A stretch of DNA of 64,000 nucleotides, from NCBI GenBank assembly GCA_965220235.1, contig OZ244815.1, positions 310,001-374,000 of the forward strand, given 5' to 3'. A model generated the notes under the pieces. That model saw nothing but the letters and a program-made list of their open reading frames with translations. It had not been told where the DNA came from and did not search any database. A program made the translations under genes and the position numbers. Positions 9,850-19,069 of this stretch are shown here, piece by piece. Each line of letters begins with the position of its first letter. Position 1 is the first letter of the stretch. Source of the DNA: Bin55 sp965220235. Its GTDB lineage: Bacteria; Pseudomonadota; Gammaproteobacteria; Pseudomonadales; Azotimanducaceae.

Positions 9850-10138
9850 TTAGTCGTGCTCGACCACGTCCGGCATCTCGTGACAGGCGATGTCCCACAC
9901 GTAGCCTGCGAGTTCGCGCGCGATAGCCGTCACGACGGTCTTGACCTGCTTGCCCTGTTCGAGCATCGTCCGATAACGTTGGCATAACCGTTTCTGTGCC
10001 GCCCAGGCGCGTGCTTTCGCGTAATCGGAGGCATCCACGGCTTTGCGTTGCAGACGATGCGTGTCGCGGGCCGGAAACCGATACGTCCAGGCGCTTTCGG
10101 TCAACAAGCGCCGGACAGTGCCGTTACCCGTCTTCGCG
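9850..10138 (-). pseudogene. IS110-family transposase, C-terminal fragment
   Basis: The last ~95 residues of an IS110-family transposase are readable: KTGNGTVRRLLTESAWTYR, then WAAQKRLCQRYRTML, then VVTAIARELAGYVWDIA. These match the C-terminal transposase_20 region. The catalytic N-terminal DEDD part is missing, because the sequence beyond about 10138 belongs to nhaA on the other strand. This is a dead element end, different from the complete IS110-type copy at 24.5-25.8 kb. Confidence 0.75.
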
Positions 10139-10516
10139 TTCGCCAATGCGGGTATTTCGTATGCTGAAATCGGCGTCGATGACTTAACGAATACAGTGAC
10201 GTTAGGGATCGCGCTTGGATTGTTCCTCGGCAATCCGATCGGTATTCTCAGCTTGATCTTTGTCGCGACGCGTCTGCGCCGGTTGAGGTTACTAGATGAC
10301 GTTACCTGGTCGCAACTTACGGGCACTGCGTTCGCTTGCGGAATCGGATTCACTATGAGTTTGTTTATGGCGAGTCTTGTCTTTGAACATGCCGATGGAT
10401 CGTTTTGGGCTGCGGACAAACTAGGCATCCTTATGGGGGCGATCGCATCCGCGTTGGTGGGTGGAATCATCCTGGCCGTCAGCTTGCCGAGAAATACGCG
10501 CGAACGACAAGGATGA
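10121..10516 (+). pseudogene. nhaA: Na+/H+ antiporter NhaA, C-terminal fragment
   Basis: About 130 residues match the C-terminal third of NhaA: VFAFANAGISYAEIG, then VTLGIALGLFLGNPIGI, then GIGFTMSLFMASLVF, then KLGILMGAIASAL. NhaA is an inner-membrane antiporter that exports Na+ in exchange for protons and normally has about 390-400 residues with 12 membrane helices. The N-terminal two thirds are gone, replaced by the IS110 tail. The junction lies within 10121-10138, where both reading frames can be aligned. Function is certainly lost. Confidence 0.85.
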
Positions 10517-11028
10517 CTGAACATTTAGTACTGGATTCGGGTTATTTCACTCATTCAGGATGCCGTCAGACGCTCTCGCGCGGAGACAGCGTGGTATTTG
10601 ACGTGTCCTTCCTTGCGCAAACCGTTACGAACAGCATCAGGATCTTGAGGTTGCGTTGGTTACAAGCGGAGAAAACACATTGTTATAACAAAAGCACTCG
10701 GAGGAGATTTTTAGGCTACTTTTTTTAGACGCAGGCGAGTATCCTCGTACCGTTGTTAGTCGGTTGTTTAAGTCCGTTCAAGTAGGGAAGAGTGCTTCCG
10801 TAGCCACAACCCTGCCTCATACGGGATACTCGATGGCGCCGAGCTCATTGGCTGCGTTTGTGTTATTGAACTCACGACCAGATTTTTCAAGACAGCTTAC
10901 GCTTTCGATCGCATCAACACCTAGAGATTTCAGAACCGTTTAGACGAGTGGGTGAGCTATTGGCACACTGCACCACTCGATCGAGAATCACGCGATACAA
11001 TCGCTCAATCGATGAATCGGAGTACCAG
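10517..11028. other. Intergenic, no gene seen
   Basis: This stretch between the nhaA fragment and the DUF1295 gene contains no supportable coding frame. A T-run (TTTTTTT near 10720) follows no clear hairpin. The promoter of the following operon should lie here. Confidence 0.4.
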
Positions 11029-11898
11029 ATGTCGGTCGGTGGAGCCTGGGCAGGCTTCTTTGCCGCACTTCTAGCTGGCGTGCTGATCGGATTTTTCGGG
11101 AGCGACGGCACTCGTCTTGCATTCGGAGTTCCAGTTTTCGCGCTCTGTCTGTTTTCGGCATTCGCGATACAGTGGATCGCGTTTGTACCTGCGTGGTTCC
11201 TTCGTACAGAGAGGTTTTTTGATCTTGTAGGGAGTGCAACGTATATTGGTACGGCGTGCATCGCATTGATACTTTCCGAAGAACTGAGCATTCGGGCACT
11301 CGTCATTAGTGGTTTGGTCGCGATCTGGGCGTTGCGTCTCGGTGTGTTCCTTACATTACGCGTGCGGCGCGAAGACGGAGATCGGCGCTTTAACACGATC
11401 AAGTACAGTTTCCCCACGTTCCTCATGACGTGGACGCTTCAAGCCGTCTGGGTCAGCGTGACATTCGCGCCGGGACTCGCGTCAATAGTCGCCGATGATG
11501 CGGTTCGAGTTGATAGTTTTCTTGTCGCGGGTGTCTTAATATGGCTCCTAGGATTCGCTTTTGAGGTTATTGCGGACGAGCAAAAACGTCGCTTCCGAGG
11601 GAATCCTGAAAACACGTCTCGGTTTATCGAATCGGGGCTATGGCGCTGGTCACGCCATCCAAACTACTTCGGTGAAATTGTGTTGTGGTTCGGGATCGCG
11701 GTAATCTCCTACCCGGTCCTCGAGGGATGGCAGTACATGACCTTGATCTCGCCTGTATTCGTATGGCTATTGTTGACGAAAATAAGTGGGGTGCGAATGC
11801 TGGAGGCAAGCGCAAAGAAGCGTTGGGGTGACGATCCAGAGTACATTCGCTACCTGACTAGAACTTCCACGCTCATCCCGATGCCGCCTCACCGGTGA
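11029..11898 (+). CDS. DUF1295 family integral membrane protein
   Basis: The 289-residue protein has about seven hydrophobic membrane segments. It ends with the DUF1295/steroid 5-alpha-reductase-like signature: RFIESGLWRWSRHPNYFGEI, followed by LLTKISGVRMLE and YIRYLTRTS. The RHPNYFGE motif is typical of isoprenylcysteine methyltransferase-like and steroid-reductase-like folds. The substrate of bacterial DUF1295 proteins is not established. The ATG at 11029 is chosen because it starts just before the first membrane segment; the frame is open 27 codons further upstream. The gene overlaps the acyltransferase by 4 bases (GTGA), so the two are translationally coupled. Confidence 0.88.
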   Translation: MSVGGAWAGFFAALLAGVLIGFFGSDGTRLAFGVPVFALCLFSAFAIQWIAFVPAWFLRTERFFDLVGSATYIGTACIALILSEELSIRALVISGLVAIWALRLGVFLTLRVRREDGDRRFNTIKYSFPTFLMTWTLQAVWVSVTFAPGLASIVADDAVRVDSFLVAGVLIWLLGFAFEVIADEQKRRFRGNPENTSRFIESGLWRWSRHPNYFGEIVLWFGIAVISYPVLEGWQYMTLISPVFVWLLLTKISGVRMLEASAKKRWGDDPEYIRYLTRTSTLIPMPPHR

Positions 11899-12755
11899 CG
11901 ATACGAGGTCACCTGAAAGCGGCGTTGTCGCTTTCGCTCATCGCAACTAACCTGCTGGCGTGGACTTTACCGCTTGTATGTCTATTGATGGCGCGCATAT
12001 TAGTACCAGTATTGCTGCCGATGATATCGCGGATCGGCTGTGGAATCTACCGGCAAGCGGTTGCTTTTGATGACTGGGTACTAATGCGGATTTCGGGTGC
12101 GCAGTGGCAAGATCCAAATCTGGAACTGAATCCAGAGGATGTCACTGTCGTCGTTGCCAATCACCGATCTTGGTCGGATGTTTTTCTTCTGCAGAGCATC
12201 ATTGCGAAGCGCGGTCCGATCCTGAAATTTCTATGCAAGCGGGAACTTGCGTACGTCCCGGTGCTCGGACTGATCTTCATAGCGTTTGACTTTCCGATAC
12301 TTCAGCGTAGCGCCAGATCGCTTCAATCTGAAAGCGATCGACGTACCGATGATCGACGGCGTGTTCACGAAGCGTGTAAGGTGGTGTATCGCGCACCGGC
12401 AGCCATGCTAAGTTTTGCTGAGGGAACGCGATTTTCTGAACTCAAGAGACAACGCAGTTGTAGTCCGTATCTGCATCTGCTACGGCCGCGACCTGGAGGA
12501 TTCGGTGCGATGTTGAAAGCGCTTGAACCTTTAGATCCAATTGTGGTAGATGTCACTATCTTGTATCCTCACACGTCGACCTTCTGGCAGTTCTTAGGCG
12601 GAGAGGCAGGCGACATCGAGATTTTGGCGAGGACATTCCCGATGGATGCGGTTGGAAAGCAAGAGGCTCGATGTTGGCTTGAGGAGCAATGGACGCTTAA
12701 GGATAAAGTCCTTGATGCAGCGCAAAAGCGAACAGCTATATCTGATTTACGTTGA
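11895..12755 (+). CDS. PlsC-type 1-acyl-glycerophosphate acyltransferase family protein
   Basis: The 286-residue protein has an N-terminal hydrophobic segment (residues ~10-42) and the two hallmark motifs of the LPLAT family: NHRSWSD at 89-95 (catalytic NHx4D) and FAEGTR at 174-179 (glycerol-phosphate binding). Family members transfer an acyl chain to lysophosphatidic acid or a related lysophospholipid at the inner membrane. The layout is closest to YihG/LCLAT-like members rather than to the housekeeping PlsC, but I cannot fix the substrate. GTG at 11895 overlaps the upstream stop. The gene sits in the middle of a three-gene operon with DUF1295 and SOUL proteins. Confidence 0.88.
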   Translation: MTIRGHLKAALSLSLIATNLLAWTLPLVCLLMARILVPVLLPMISRIGCGIYRQAVAFDDWVLMRISGAQWQDPNLELNPEDVTVVVANHRSWSDVFLLQSIIAKRGPILKFLCKRELAYVPVLGLIFIAFDFPILQRSARSLQSESDRRTDDRRRVHEACKVVYRAPAAMLSFAEGTRFSELKRQRSCSPYLHLLRPRPGGFGAMLKALEPLDPIVVDVTILYPHTSTFWQFLGGEAGDIEILARTFPMDAVGKQEARCWLEEQWTLKDKVLDAAQKRTAISDLR

Positions 12756-12761
12756 ACTTAG

Positions 12762-13427
12762 TTGTCCAATCTGTTATTAGATACGAAATGGTTCTATCGT
12801 TGGAGATCAATCTTGCGCCGTTTTCAATTCATACTTCTGTTGATCGTGGCTAGCGCTGCGAATGCATATGAAGAACCGGAGTATCAGGTTCTTCAAGAAA
12901 CCAACGACTACGAAATTCGTGAGTATGCCGACTATCTTGTCGCGGAGACTCGTATCGACGGCGATTTCGACCGCACAGGGAGTGCTGCATTTCAGCGTCT
13001 CGCCGGGTACATCTTCGGTGACAATCGAAGCGTGACATCAACCGAGAAGGATGCTGCCGGGTCCGTTTCCATGAAAATGACGATTCCGGTCATCCGTGAA
13101 CAGGTCGAGGACAAAGGCGGCAGAACGACTGTCTACCGATTCATGATGGAACGAGCCTACGACCGAGAAACGTTGCCGTTACCCAACGACGATCGCGTCA
13201 CGATCGCGGAAGTGAAAGGTGGCAAGTTTGCAGCGTTACGGTACCGTGGTCGCATCACTGAGGAGCGGTTTAAGGAACACGCCGAAATCCTTGTAACGTC
13301 GCTCAAACGCGATGGACATACGGTTATCGGCGAACCTATTTCGGCCGTGTACAACGGTCCGTTTACGCCGCCGTTTTTACGTCGTAACGAAGTCTTGCTC
13401 AGATTAGCGGACGAGCGAGCGGAGTAG
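12762..13427 (+). CDS. SOUL-family haem-binding protein, exported
   Basis: The protein contains a complete SOUL domain: EPEYQVLQETNDYEIREYADY opens in two pieces recognisable as the family start, then TGSAAFQRLAGYIFG, MKMTIPVI (a highly conserved motif), and a C-terminal AVYNGPFTPPFLRRNE. Before it lies a signal peptide, FQFILLLIVASAANA, cleaved near ANA/YE, so the mature protein is probably periplasmic. SOUL/HBP proteins bind haem or other tetrapyrroles; the physiological role in bacteria is unclear. The open start at 12762 is TTG, 6 bases after the acyltransferase stop. A second TTG at 12813 gives a more usual signal-peptide length. Third gene of the DUF1295-PlsC-SOUL operon. Confidence 0.88.
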   Translation: MSNLLLDTKWFYRWRSILRRFQFILLLIVASAANAYEEPEYQVLQETNDYEIREYADYLVAETRIDGDFDRTGSAAFQRLAGYIFGDNRSVTSTEKDAAGSVSMKMTIPVIREQVEDKGGRTTVYRFMMERAYDRETLPLPNDDRVTIAEVKGGKFAALRYRGRITEERFKEHAEILVTSLKRDGHTVIGEPISAVYNGPFTPPFLRRNEVLLRLADERAE

Positions 13428-13653
13428 CAGTTCTAATATCGCTACAGTCCTTAAGGCTAATTCGTGTTTCTATGCGAAACACTCCACTTTGCCATTCTCA
13501 GATCAATTCAGCCATTGATTCAAAACGCAAGTAGCCTTCAGTAGATTACCTTGCGTGTTAGCTTACGGCCTTGTCGATGAGAATTGCAGGCGTTCCAGCC
13601 GTGCACGATGGTCCGTCTTCTTTAATTCGCTGGTTCAGAAGGAACTGTGATCC

Positions 13654-14342
13654 ATGATTACCGGGGTATCAGCTAGTGAGCTTGAAGAGGTCGTGTGGGG
13701 ATTCGATCAACGAGCTCCATTCAAGTCCCACACCGTCGCATCGCTTGTCCCGCCGATTTTCGAGCGCTACGCGCGGATTTTTCATCCGGCGATGCATTAC
13801 GGCATTGCGGGTGCCTACGATGTCAGTTGGCGCGACGTCACGATGCGAACTGGTCGTATTGCTCATGCTCTCATGAACTGGGACAACATCACACCAACAA
13901 GCAGCTACTTCACCACGACACTCGCCGAGCCTGTGATGGGTACACTCCCCGATGAAGTCTCGCTTCCCTTGCGCGGTTACTCGCCCCTTGGTCAGATCTT
14001 TGCTGTTTTGGGATCTGGGATGGATGGGGTGATACCTACGCATCGTACGTTCCTCCTGCTACTTCGATTGATACGGGTGCGCAGAGGGTCTATAACCTGT
14101 TTATTGGTCCCGTGACCATGCTCGACTTTCGCTTCTTTGGACGGAACATCAATCGAACCGCAAACGTCATCTGGGCGTTAAACCACAGATGGTGGCTGAT
14201 CGTAGATATCGATCTCATCACGACTTACATTGGCGGCGACCAGGAAGTCATCGAATCACTGATCGAGTGCGACGAGTTAGAAGTATGGCCGGTTCAACCT
14301 GGCGATGACATTACAGTGAACTCTGATCGAATCAACCGTTGA
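13654..14342 (+). pseudogene. Conserved hypothetical protein, single frameshift
   Basis: Two overlapping frames make one protein of about 230 residues. The first (from ATG 13654) reads sensibly to about 13995. The +2 frame then continues the same protein with CCFGIWDGWGDTYASYVPP, then YNLFIGPVTMLDFRFFG, and then WWLIVDIDLITTYIGG. The second half matches a conserved bacterial hypothetical family whose members have a W-(D/E)-G motif and a DxxxTYxGG motif near the C terminus. The break lies in the CTTTGCTGTTTT stretch near 13996-14012. The function of the family is unknown to me. A sequencing error cannot be excluded because only one frameshift is needed. Confidence 0.6.
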
Positions 14343-14362
14343 GTGTGTTGCATGTGGTACTG

Positions 14363-15031
14363 TCAGAAATCCCGTTTCGAGACTTCAAACGTTATCGGTA
14401 TTCGCGCCCGGAGCTGCGCCATAGGCATCCGTCGGTCAAATCTAGGTAGTGGTTTGGCGTTCTCTACGATTCTCAACGCTGCATTGTCGAGTTCATCAAA
14501 TCCCGAGCTTACGGCGATTTCGGCGCTAAGCACTGCTCCACGGCGATCAAGCTCTATCACCAATACAGAAACACCTTCGTCTCCTCGTCGAAGTGACCTG
14601 ATGGGGTAGTACTTGAAGCGATTGAGTCGTGCGGCGAGTCGTGCGATGTAAAGGTCCCTAACACCAGGATCTCCGCCGTACGATGGGATTGCGCCTCGAC
14701 CAACCGGTGTTGCCTGTTTTGGCGTCGAATCTACAGTACGGGGTCGCACCTCCAGCGTAAGTTGCTCAATAAAACGCGTAGCTTCTTCTTCAGATGTCTC
14801 TGCTTGGGTCTCGACGACGGGGGTCGGTTGAGGCAGTGGTTCCGGCTCGACGGGCGTCTCTTCTGGGAGTTCGTCGGGTACCGGTAGTTCCTCAATGATC
14901 TCTGGTTCTTCCGCGATAGGTTCTTGAGCCAATCCAAGTCCCACTTCGAAACCGCCATGACCAGGCTCAGTCGCGCCGGCTTGTCGATTCAGATCGAATA
15001 CATAGCCGAACACGATGACGTGGACACACAC
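14363..15031 (-). CDS. TonB-family energy transducer
   Basis: The protein has a short N-terminal membrane anchor, a Pro/Glu-rich periplasmic linker (EEPEIIEELPVPDELPEETP and repeats of PEP and PQPTP), and a C-terminal TonB domain: LYIARLAARLNRFKYYPI, then GVSVLVIELDRRG, then SSGFDELDNAALRIVENAKP. TonB couples the proton motive force, via ExbB-ExbD, to outer-membrane receptors. The usual start codon at 15031 (GTG) leaves too short an anchor. The frame stays open upstream and residues WIAAVLGAV there complete a normal ~22-residue helix, so the real start may be the CTG at 15083-15085 overlapping the exbD stop. Last gene of the reverse TonB operon, convergent with the frameshifted gene. Confidence 0.9.
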   Translation of the reverse strand: MCVHVIVFGYVFDLNRQAGATEPGHGGFEVGLGLAQEPIAEEPEIIEELPVPDELPEETPVEPEPLPQPTPVVETQAETSEEEATRFIEQLTLEVRPRTVDSTPKQATPVGRGAIPSYGGDPGVRDLYIARLAARLNRFKYYPIRSLRRGDEGVSVLVIELDRRGAVLSAEIAVSSGFDELDNAALRIVENAKPLPRFDRRMPMAQLRARIPITFEVSKRDF

Positions 15032-15081
15032 GGCGCCTAATACTGCCGCGATCCACTGCGCAGGACGAATCGACGTGTTGT

Positions 15082-15540
15082 TCAGGAGGGACTTTCCCTG
15101 GCTTGAAGCGTCGCAAGGTTGACGGTCTTGATACCGGTTTGTTGCAGCAGATTCAAGACATTCTGCAAATCGTGTACGAGAAGCTCGGCGTCCGCAACGA
15201 CCAGCATCTTCGTGTCGCTCCCAAAGCGTTTAACCGAAACTACCGTTGAAAGCGCTTGCTGCAGCTGCTCCAAGTGCAGTTCTTCGTCGTTGAATTCCAA
15301 TGATCCATCTGCGAATACAGTGAGCGTTTGAAGATCGTCCTTTCGCTCCATGGTGCTGGTCGATTTGGACACCGAAAGCTTGCGATGGTGCGCCTCAATC
15401 TGCCCAGCGAGTACTAGAAACGCGAGCATCAGAAAAACGACGTTGATGAGGGGGATCATGCCACGGTCAATGTCGCCTCGTGACTTAGTGAAGAGCTTGT
15501 CTTGACTATTCGACCAGCGCAATCTTGTCAAGCCCCACAT
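15082..15540 (-). CDS. exbD: ExbD/TolR family protein (second copy)
   Basis: The 152-residue protein has a cytoplasmic N-terminal tail, one membrane segment containing the key Asn/Asp region (MIPLINVVFLMLAFLVLAG) and a periplasmic domain. In canonical ExbD the membrane helix carries an essential Asp in a P-L-x-D-V pattern. Here the matching position reads PLINVV, so the proton-carrying Asp is replaced by Asn, while the sister copy keeps it. A two-ExbD arrangement with one divergent member is common in marine gammaproteobacterial TonB operons. It overlaps the upstream exbD by 35 bases and the following tonB frame by a few bases, which indicates tight coupling. Confidence 0.88.
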   Translation of the reverse strand: MWGLTRLRWSNSQDKLFTKSRGDIDRGMIPLINVVFLMLAFLVLAGQIEAHHRKLSVSKSTSTMERKDDLQTLTVFADGSLEFNDEELHLEQLQQALSTVVSVKRFGSDTKMLVVADAELLVHDLQNVLNLLQQTGIKTVNLATLQARESPS

Positions 15541-15895
15541 TAGCTAGTCGATCAAGGAGTGTGATCAACGTCTGCAGTTTCACTTCCTGTTCGGATTGAA
15601 TCACGATGGTGTGATTGGCGTCTCGAACCGAATCGGTCGAGATCGAAGAGATGTCATACGCCTGGAATTCTTGACCATTGATGCTCAAACGTCCATCGTT
15701 CGATAACAGATCGATATCGATTACGGATACGTCCGATGCGACGGTGGTAATGGATGGTAGATCCATCGATACCTGTCGTTTTTGAATAAAGCTCGACGAT
15801 AGCAGAAAGAACAACAACAAGATGAATACGACGTCGACCAACGGCACCAACGTCACGCCGCGGCGCCGCGAACTGAACAACTGACTTAGCTTCAT
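15506..15895 (-). CDS. exbD: ExbD/TolR family protein (first copy)
   Basis: The protein, 129 residues from the ATG at 15895, has a single N-terminal membrane helix with the essential Asp (VTLVPLVDVVFILLLFFLL) and a periplasmic ExbD domain ending in LDRLANVGLDKIALV. Together with ExbB it forms the proton-driven motor that energises TonB in the inner membrane. The ATG overlaps the exbB stop as ATGA, so the frame open upstream to 15919 is not used. A short basic patch (SSRRRG) precedes the helix and fits the positive-inside rule. Confidence 0.92.
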   Translation of the reverse strand: MKLSQLFSSRRRGVTLVPLVDVVFILLLFFLLSSSFIQKRQVSMDLPSITTVASDVSVIDIDLLSNDGRLSINGQEFQAYDISSISTDSVRDANHTIVIQSEQEVKLQTLITLLDRLANVGLDKIALVE

Positions 15896-16509
15896 GCCGA
15901 GGTCGTGGTGGCAGTGCATACCTGGGTTAAGGCATCGTCTAACTGTGCGGCGACGCGCTGGACCTTGTGGTCCATCCAGTTGTATACCGCCAGCGCGGGA
16001 ATGGCGATTGCGAGGCCGTAAGCAGTTGTCAGTAACGCCTGCCAGATACCGCCAGACAGGGTGGAAGGATCGACTTCGTTACCCGCCAGTTCCATCGCTT
16101 GAAACGCATCGATCATGCCGAGTACCGTGCCCAAGAGACCGAGTAATGGACTTAGCGTACCAATCACTTCGAGTGCAGGTAGATACGTACGTAACCCACG
16201 CAGCTTGACCGCACCCTGACGTTCGATTTCGTCTTTTAGTGCCTCTGGCGGCAATCGCGAGTCGTGCGCTTCGCGCATCGCAAAGCACACAACCTCCGAC
16301 CCAAACTGCGCATCGTTGTGTAGCTTCTCTATCGCGCCAGATCGATTGCCTTCCCGCCAGAGTTTGAGTGCGGCGTCGATGGCATCGTTGGATTCCGGTC
16401 GGACGCGCAGGAATTGCCATTGTTTGACGATGATGATCGTGAGTGCGACGACGGATACGACGATCAAAATCCATACGACGTAGCCGCCGTCTTGCAGCAA
16501 TAAGTCCAT
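15892..16509 (-). CDS. exbB: ExbB/MotA/TolQ family proton channel protein
   Basis: The 205-residue protein shows three membrane segments: VVWILIVVSVVALTIIIV near the N terminus, then LEVIGTLSPLLGLLGTVLGM and ALLTTAYGLAIAIPALAVYN, which form the conserved MotA/TolQ/ExbB pore region. The motif GLLGTVLGMI and the GIWQALLTTAYGL stretch are typical. With ExbD it makes the inner-membrane motor that drives TonB. It follows the TonB-dependent receptor by 49 bases and overlaps exbD, so it belongs to the same transcript. Confidence 0.93.
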   Translation of the reverse strand: MDLLLQDGGYVVWILIVVSVVALTIIIVKQWQFLRVRPESNDAIDAALKLWREGNRSGAIEKLHNDAQFGSEVVCFAMREAHDSRLPPEALKDEIERQGAVKLRGLRTYLPALEVIGTLSPLLGLLGTVLGMIDAFQAMELAGNEVDPSTLSGGIWQALLTTAYGLAIAIPALAVYNWMDHKVQRVAAQLDDALTQVCTATTTSA

Positions 16510-16558
16510 CTAATTTATAGACGTGGTCTTCTTGTCCGGCCAGCGGATAACTCGTCGA

Positions 16559-19069
16559 TCAGAAGAACGTGGTTCCTACTTCAATCCAAAAACGGCGGCC
16601 TTTGTTATAGCGCCGACGTGTATCAAACCTACTCGAGTCCGCGAGGGTGTCGAACACGTTGTGAACTTGCAAGCGCACGAAAAAGTCCCTTCGATCGGTG
16701 AGGGACCGGGTCCAGTCGAACTTCCAGTCGAGCGTGACCAAGTCGTCGAATTCGCGATCTTCATAGATGTCGTACTCGATCCCGGTCGCCGGATCTAGCC
16801 AATTCTCGCGAGAATCTTCCGCGATCGTGCCGCCACGCCGATAGTTTACGAACTGCGACCACGTAAGACCGATCCGTGTAAATTCGGCGGACGTGCTACC
16901 GCGAAGGCTTACCGGGATGTTGTAATCCCAGGCGGGGAGCTCCGAGGCGGGAATGAGTTGATCTTGATAGTAGATCAGATCGACTTCCAGTTGTTCGTCG
17001 TATCCGCTGTCGTCCTGGCGATTACTCGTTGTGTCGCGGAAACTGAATCCCGTATCGAAACGAAAGCGGACGCTGCCCCATTCAATAGGTTCAATCTCGG
17101 TCCATTGCGCGGTGATGCTTCGCGTTGAACTGCGTCCATCGTTGTTGTAGGAGTAGCGGCCATCGGCATCTCGTGAGCGGGAGACGCCGTCGCGTGCTTC
17201 ACGATTCACGAACTGCAGTTTCATGATCACCCGATCGAGTGGTTGTGCCCAACCGATCATCGCCTCGTCCGCGTATGGTGTGTCCAGGTCCGACGCGCCG
17301 GTACGGTCGTCGTAGGTCAGATGCGTGCAGTTCTCGAAGTCGGGGATCGAACACGGGACCTCTTCGTTTGGCCGATTACGGATCCGAGTGAGGTTCGAAT
17401 AGGTTTCCCGCCAACCGTAAATCTCATCATTTAGCTGGTAGCGCAGAAAGCTGCGACCGTAGTAACGATTCACACCCAAATGGAGGGTGCGCTGCTCCTC
17501 GCGATTCACGTGCCAAGCCGCGCTCACGCGCGGTGAGATATTGAAGTTGTCGAGGTAACTGTTCTGATCACCGCGGAGACCGAGGGTAAGGTTCCACCGC
17601 TCGAACTCAATCGAGTCCTCTATGTACGCGGCAATTTCCGAGTAATCGAGATCGACTTTGCCGGCGTAATAAAAAGCACGCCTGTTCAGATATTCGTCAC
17701 CGGCACTACTGACACCATCGCCATCCTGGTCTTGACAGCCTTCGCTCCCATTGTCCAGAACACATAAGTACTGTTCGTACACGATGTCTTCAGGTCGTTT
17801 ATAGAAACTTGACGTCGATCTGAGTTCACCACCCATAGAGACCGTGTGCGTGTTAGCGCCGCGCTCCATCGGAAGGAACACGAACTTCGGTTTAAAGCTC
17901 GTTCTGGTCTGGCGCTGATTGGAATCGCCGAACGCGCCCGTGTAGCGGGACTCGCCGCTGTTCTCAGCATACTCATGATACGTGAAAAAGCTCGATTCGC
18001 TCTCCAAGGAATCGGACACGAGGTCGGTCGACAACGACAGAGAGAGTGACCCTTTTTCGAGTTCACGGTCGCCGCTTACGGTCCAGCCGAATCCTTCGTG
18101 CTCCTTGACAAACGAGCCCGTGTAGGTGGTTGACGTCAGACCATCGTGTGCACGGTTGGTGTAGCGTAGTGAGAGCGCCGCATCGAATCCCACGACCGTG
18201 CCGTCAAGACGTCCGAGCAGAGTATCGATTTCGTCGGAATGCCAGATCTGGTTCAAGGTGTCCGTGTCGTCTTCGTACTCTTGCGCAAATTCCGACTGGC
18301 GCTTACTGAGACCTAACGTGATACCCACGTCGTCCGTCAAGGTGCGGACCATGTTGAATTTAAGAGTGGATTTCTCGTAATCGGGTGTATACACACCTCG
18401 CCATTTATCGGCGGAATTGATGTCGTCCTCGGTCAGGTGAAACTCTTCCCACTCGTCCCGTTGCACGCTATAGGTGACTGACATTTTGTCGTCGCCGCGA
18501 GCGGTCTTGAGTTTCGCATCGACGACACCGCCGGTGAAACCGCCGTATTCCGCAGGGATGTTGCTATCGAGAACTTCGACTGATTCAAGCAATTCCACGT
18601 CGATGTAGTAACCCTGCGGTGAGCTACCGCCGATGGGAGCGACAAGACTCGGCGTGCTCCAGACGTCCTGCGCGGCGGCCGGATTGAGGTCGTTGTTGGT
18701 GTCGACTCCGTCGATCGTGAAAAGGTTCTGATAGAACAATTGGCCGTGAATCGAGATCTCGGCAGGGCGGAGCGTGGCGGTGCCAGCCGAGAGACCTGAA
18801 TCGCGCGAAAAGTTCACGGCGGGATTGGTGCGCAACAGGTCCGACATATGGGACGGACCGGTGGGTAACTCTTTGATCAGGGTTTCGGAGTACACCGTCT
18901 TCCCGGGTTTCGCTTCGGGCTGTTCGGCCGTAATGGTGATGGGCACGGTGATCTCTGCCGTATCGTCGTCTTGTGCTTCGTCAGTCTCTTGTGCAGCCAA
19001 TGAAATCGCGGCGAAGATCGCGATCGCACCTATATAGAGGTTGAGTGAGAGTCGCGTAGAGCGTGTCAT
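16559..19069 (-). CDS. TonB-dependent outer-membrane receptor
   Basis: The 836-residue protein starts with a signal peptide (ending near SLAAQ), then a short acidic stretch and TVYSETLIKELPTG leading into a plug domain with FTIDGVDTNNDLNPA and LLESVEVLDSNIPAEYGGF, the conserved plug end. The rest is a 22-strand barrel rich in alternating aromatic and polar residues. It ends in the outer-membrane sorting motif WIEVGTTFF with a terminal Phe. Such receptors import scarce ligands such as iron chelates, haem, cobalamin or glycans. Nothing in the sequence fixes the ligand. The gene begins one base after the stop of the di-heme peroxidase gene and is followed by exbB-exbD-exbD-tonB, so receptor and motor are probably made together. 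Confidence 0.93.
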   Translation of the reverse strand: MTRSTRLSLNLYIGAIAIFAAISLAAQETDEAQDDDTAEITVPITITAEQPEAKPGKTVYSETLIKELPTGPSHMSDLLRTNPAVNFSRDSGLSAGTATLRPAEISIHGQLFYQNLFTIDGVDTNNDLNPAAAQDVWSTPSLVAPIGGSSPQGYYIDVELLESVEVLDSNIPAEYGGFTGGVVDAKLKTARGDDKMSVTYSVQRDEWEEFHLTEDDINSADKWRGVYTPDYEKSTLKFNMVRTLTDDVGITLGLSKRQSEFAQEYEDDTDTLNQIWHSDEIDTLLGRLDGTVVGFDAALSLRYTNRAHDGLTSTTYTGSFVKEHEGFGWTVSGDRELEKGSLSLSLSTDLVSDSLESESSFFTYHEYAENSGESRYTGAFGDSNQRQTRTSFKPKFVFLPMERGANTHTVSMGGELRSTSSFYKRPEDIVYEQYLCVLDNGSEGCQDQDGDGVSSAGDEYLNRRAFYYAGKVDLDYSEIAAYIEDSIEFERWNLTLGLRGDQNSYLDNFNISPRVSAAWHVNREEQRTLHLGVNRYYGRSFLRYQLNDEIYGWRETYSNLTRIRNRPNEEVPCSIPDFENCTHLTYDDRTGASDLDTPYADEAMIGWAQPLDRVIMKLQFVNREARDGVSRSRDADGRYSYNNDGRSSTRSITAQWTEIEPIEWGSVRFRFDTGFSFRDTTSNRQDDSGYDEQLEVDLIYYQDQLIPASELPAWDYNIPVSLRGSTSAEFTRIGLTWSQFVNYRRGGTIAEDSRENWLDPATGIEYDIYEDREFDDLVTLDWKFDWTRSLTDRRDFFVRLQVHNVFDTLADSSRFDTRRRYNKGRRFWIEVGTTFF

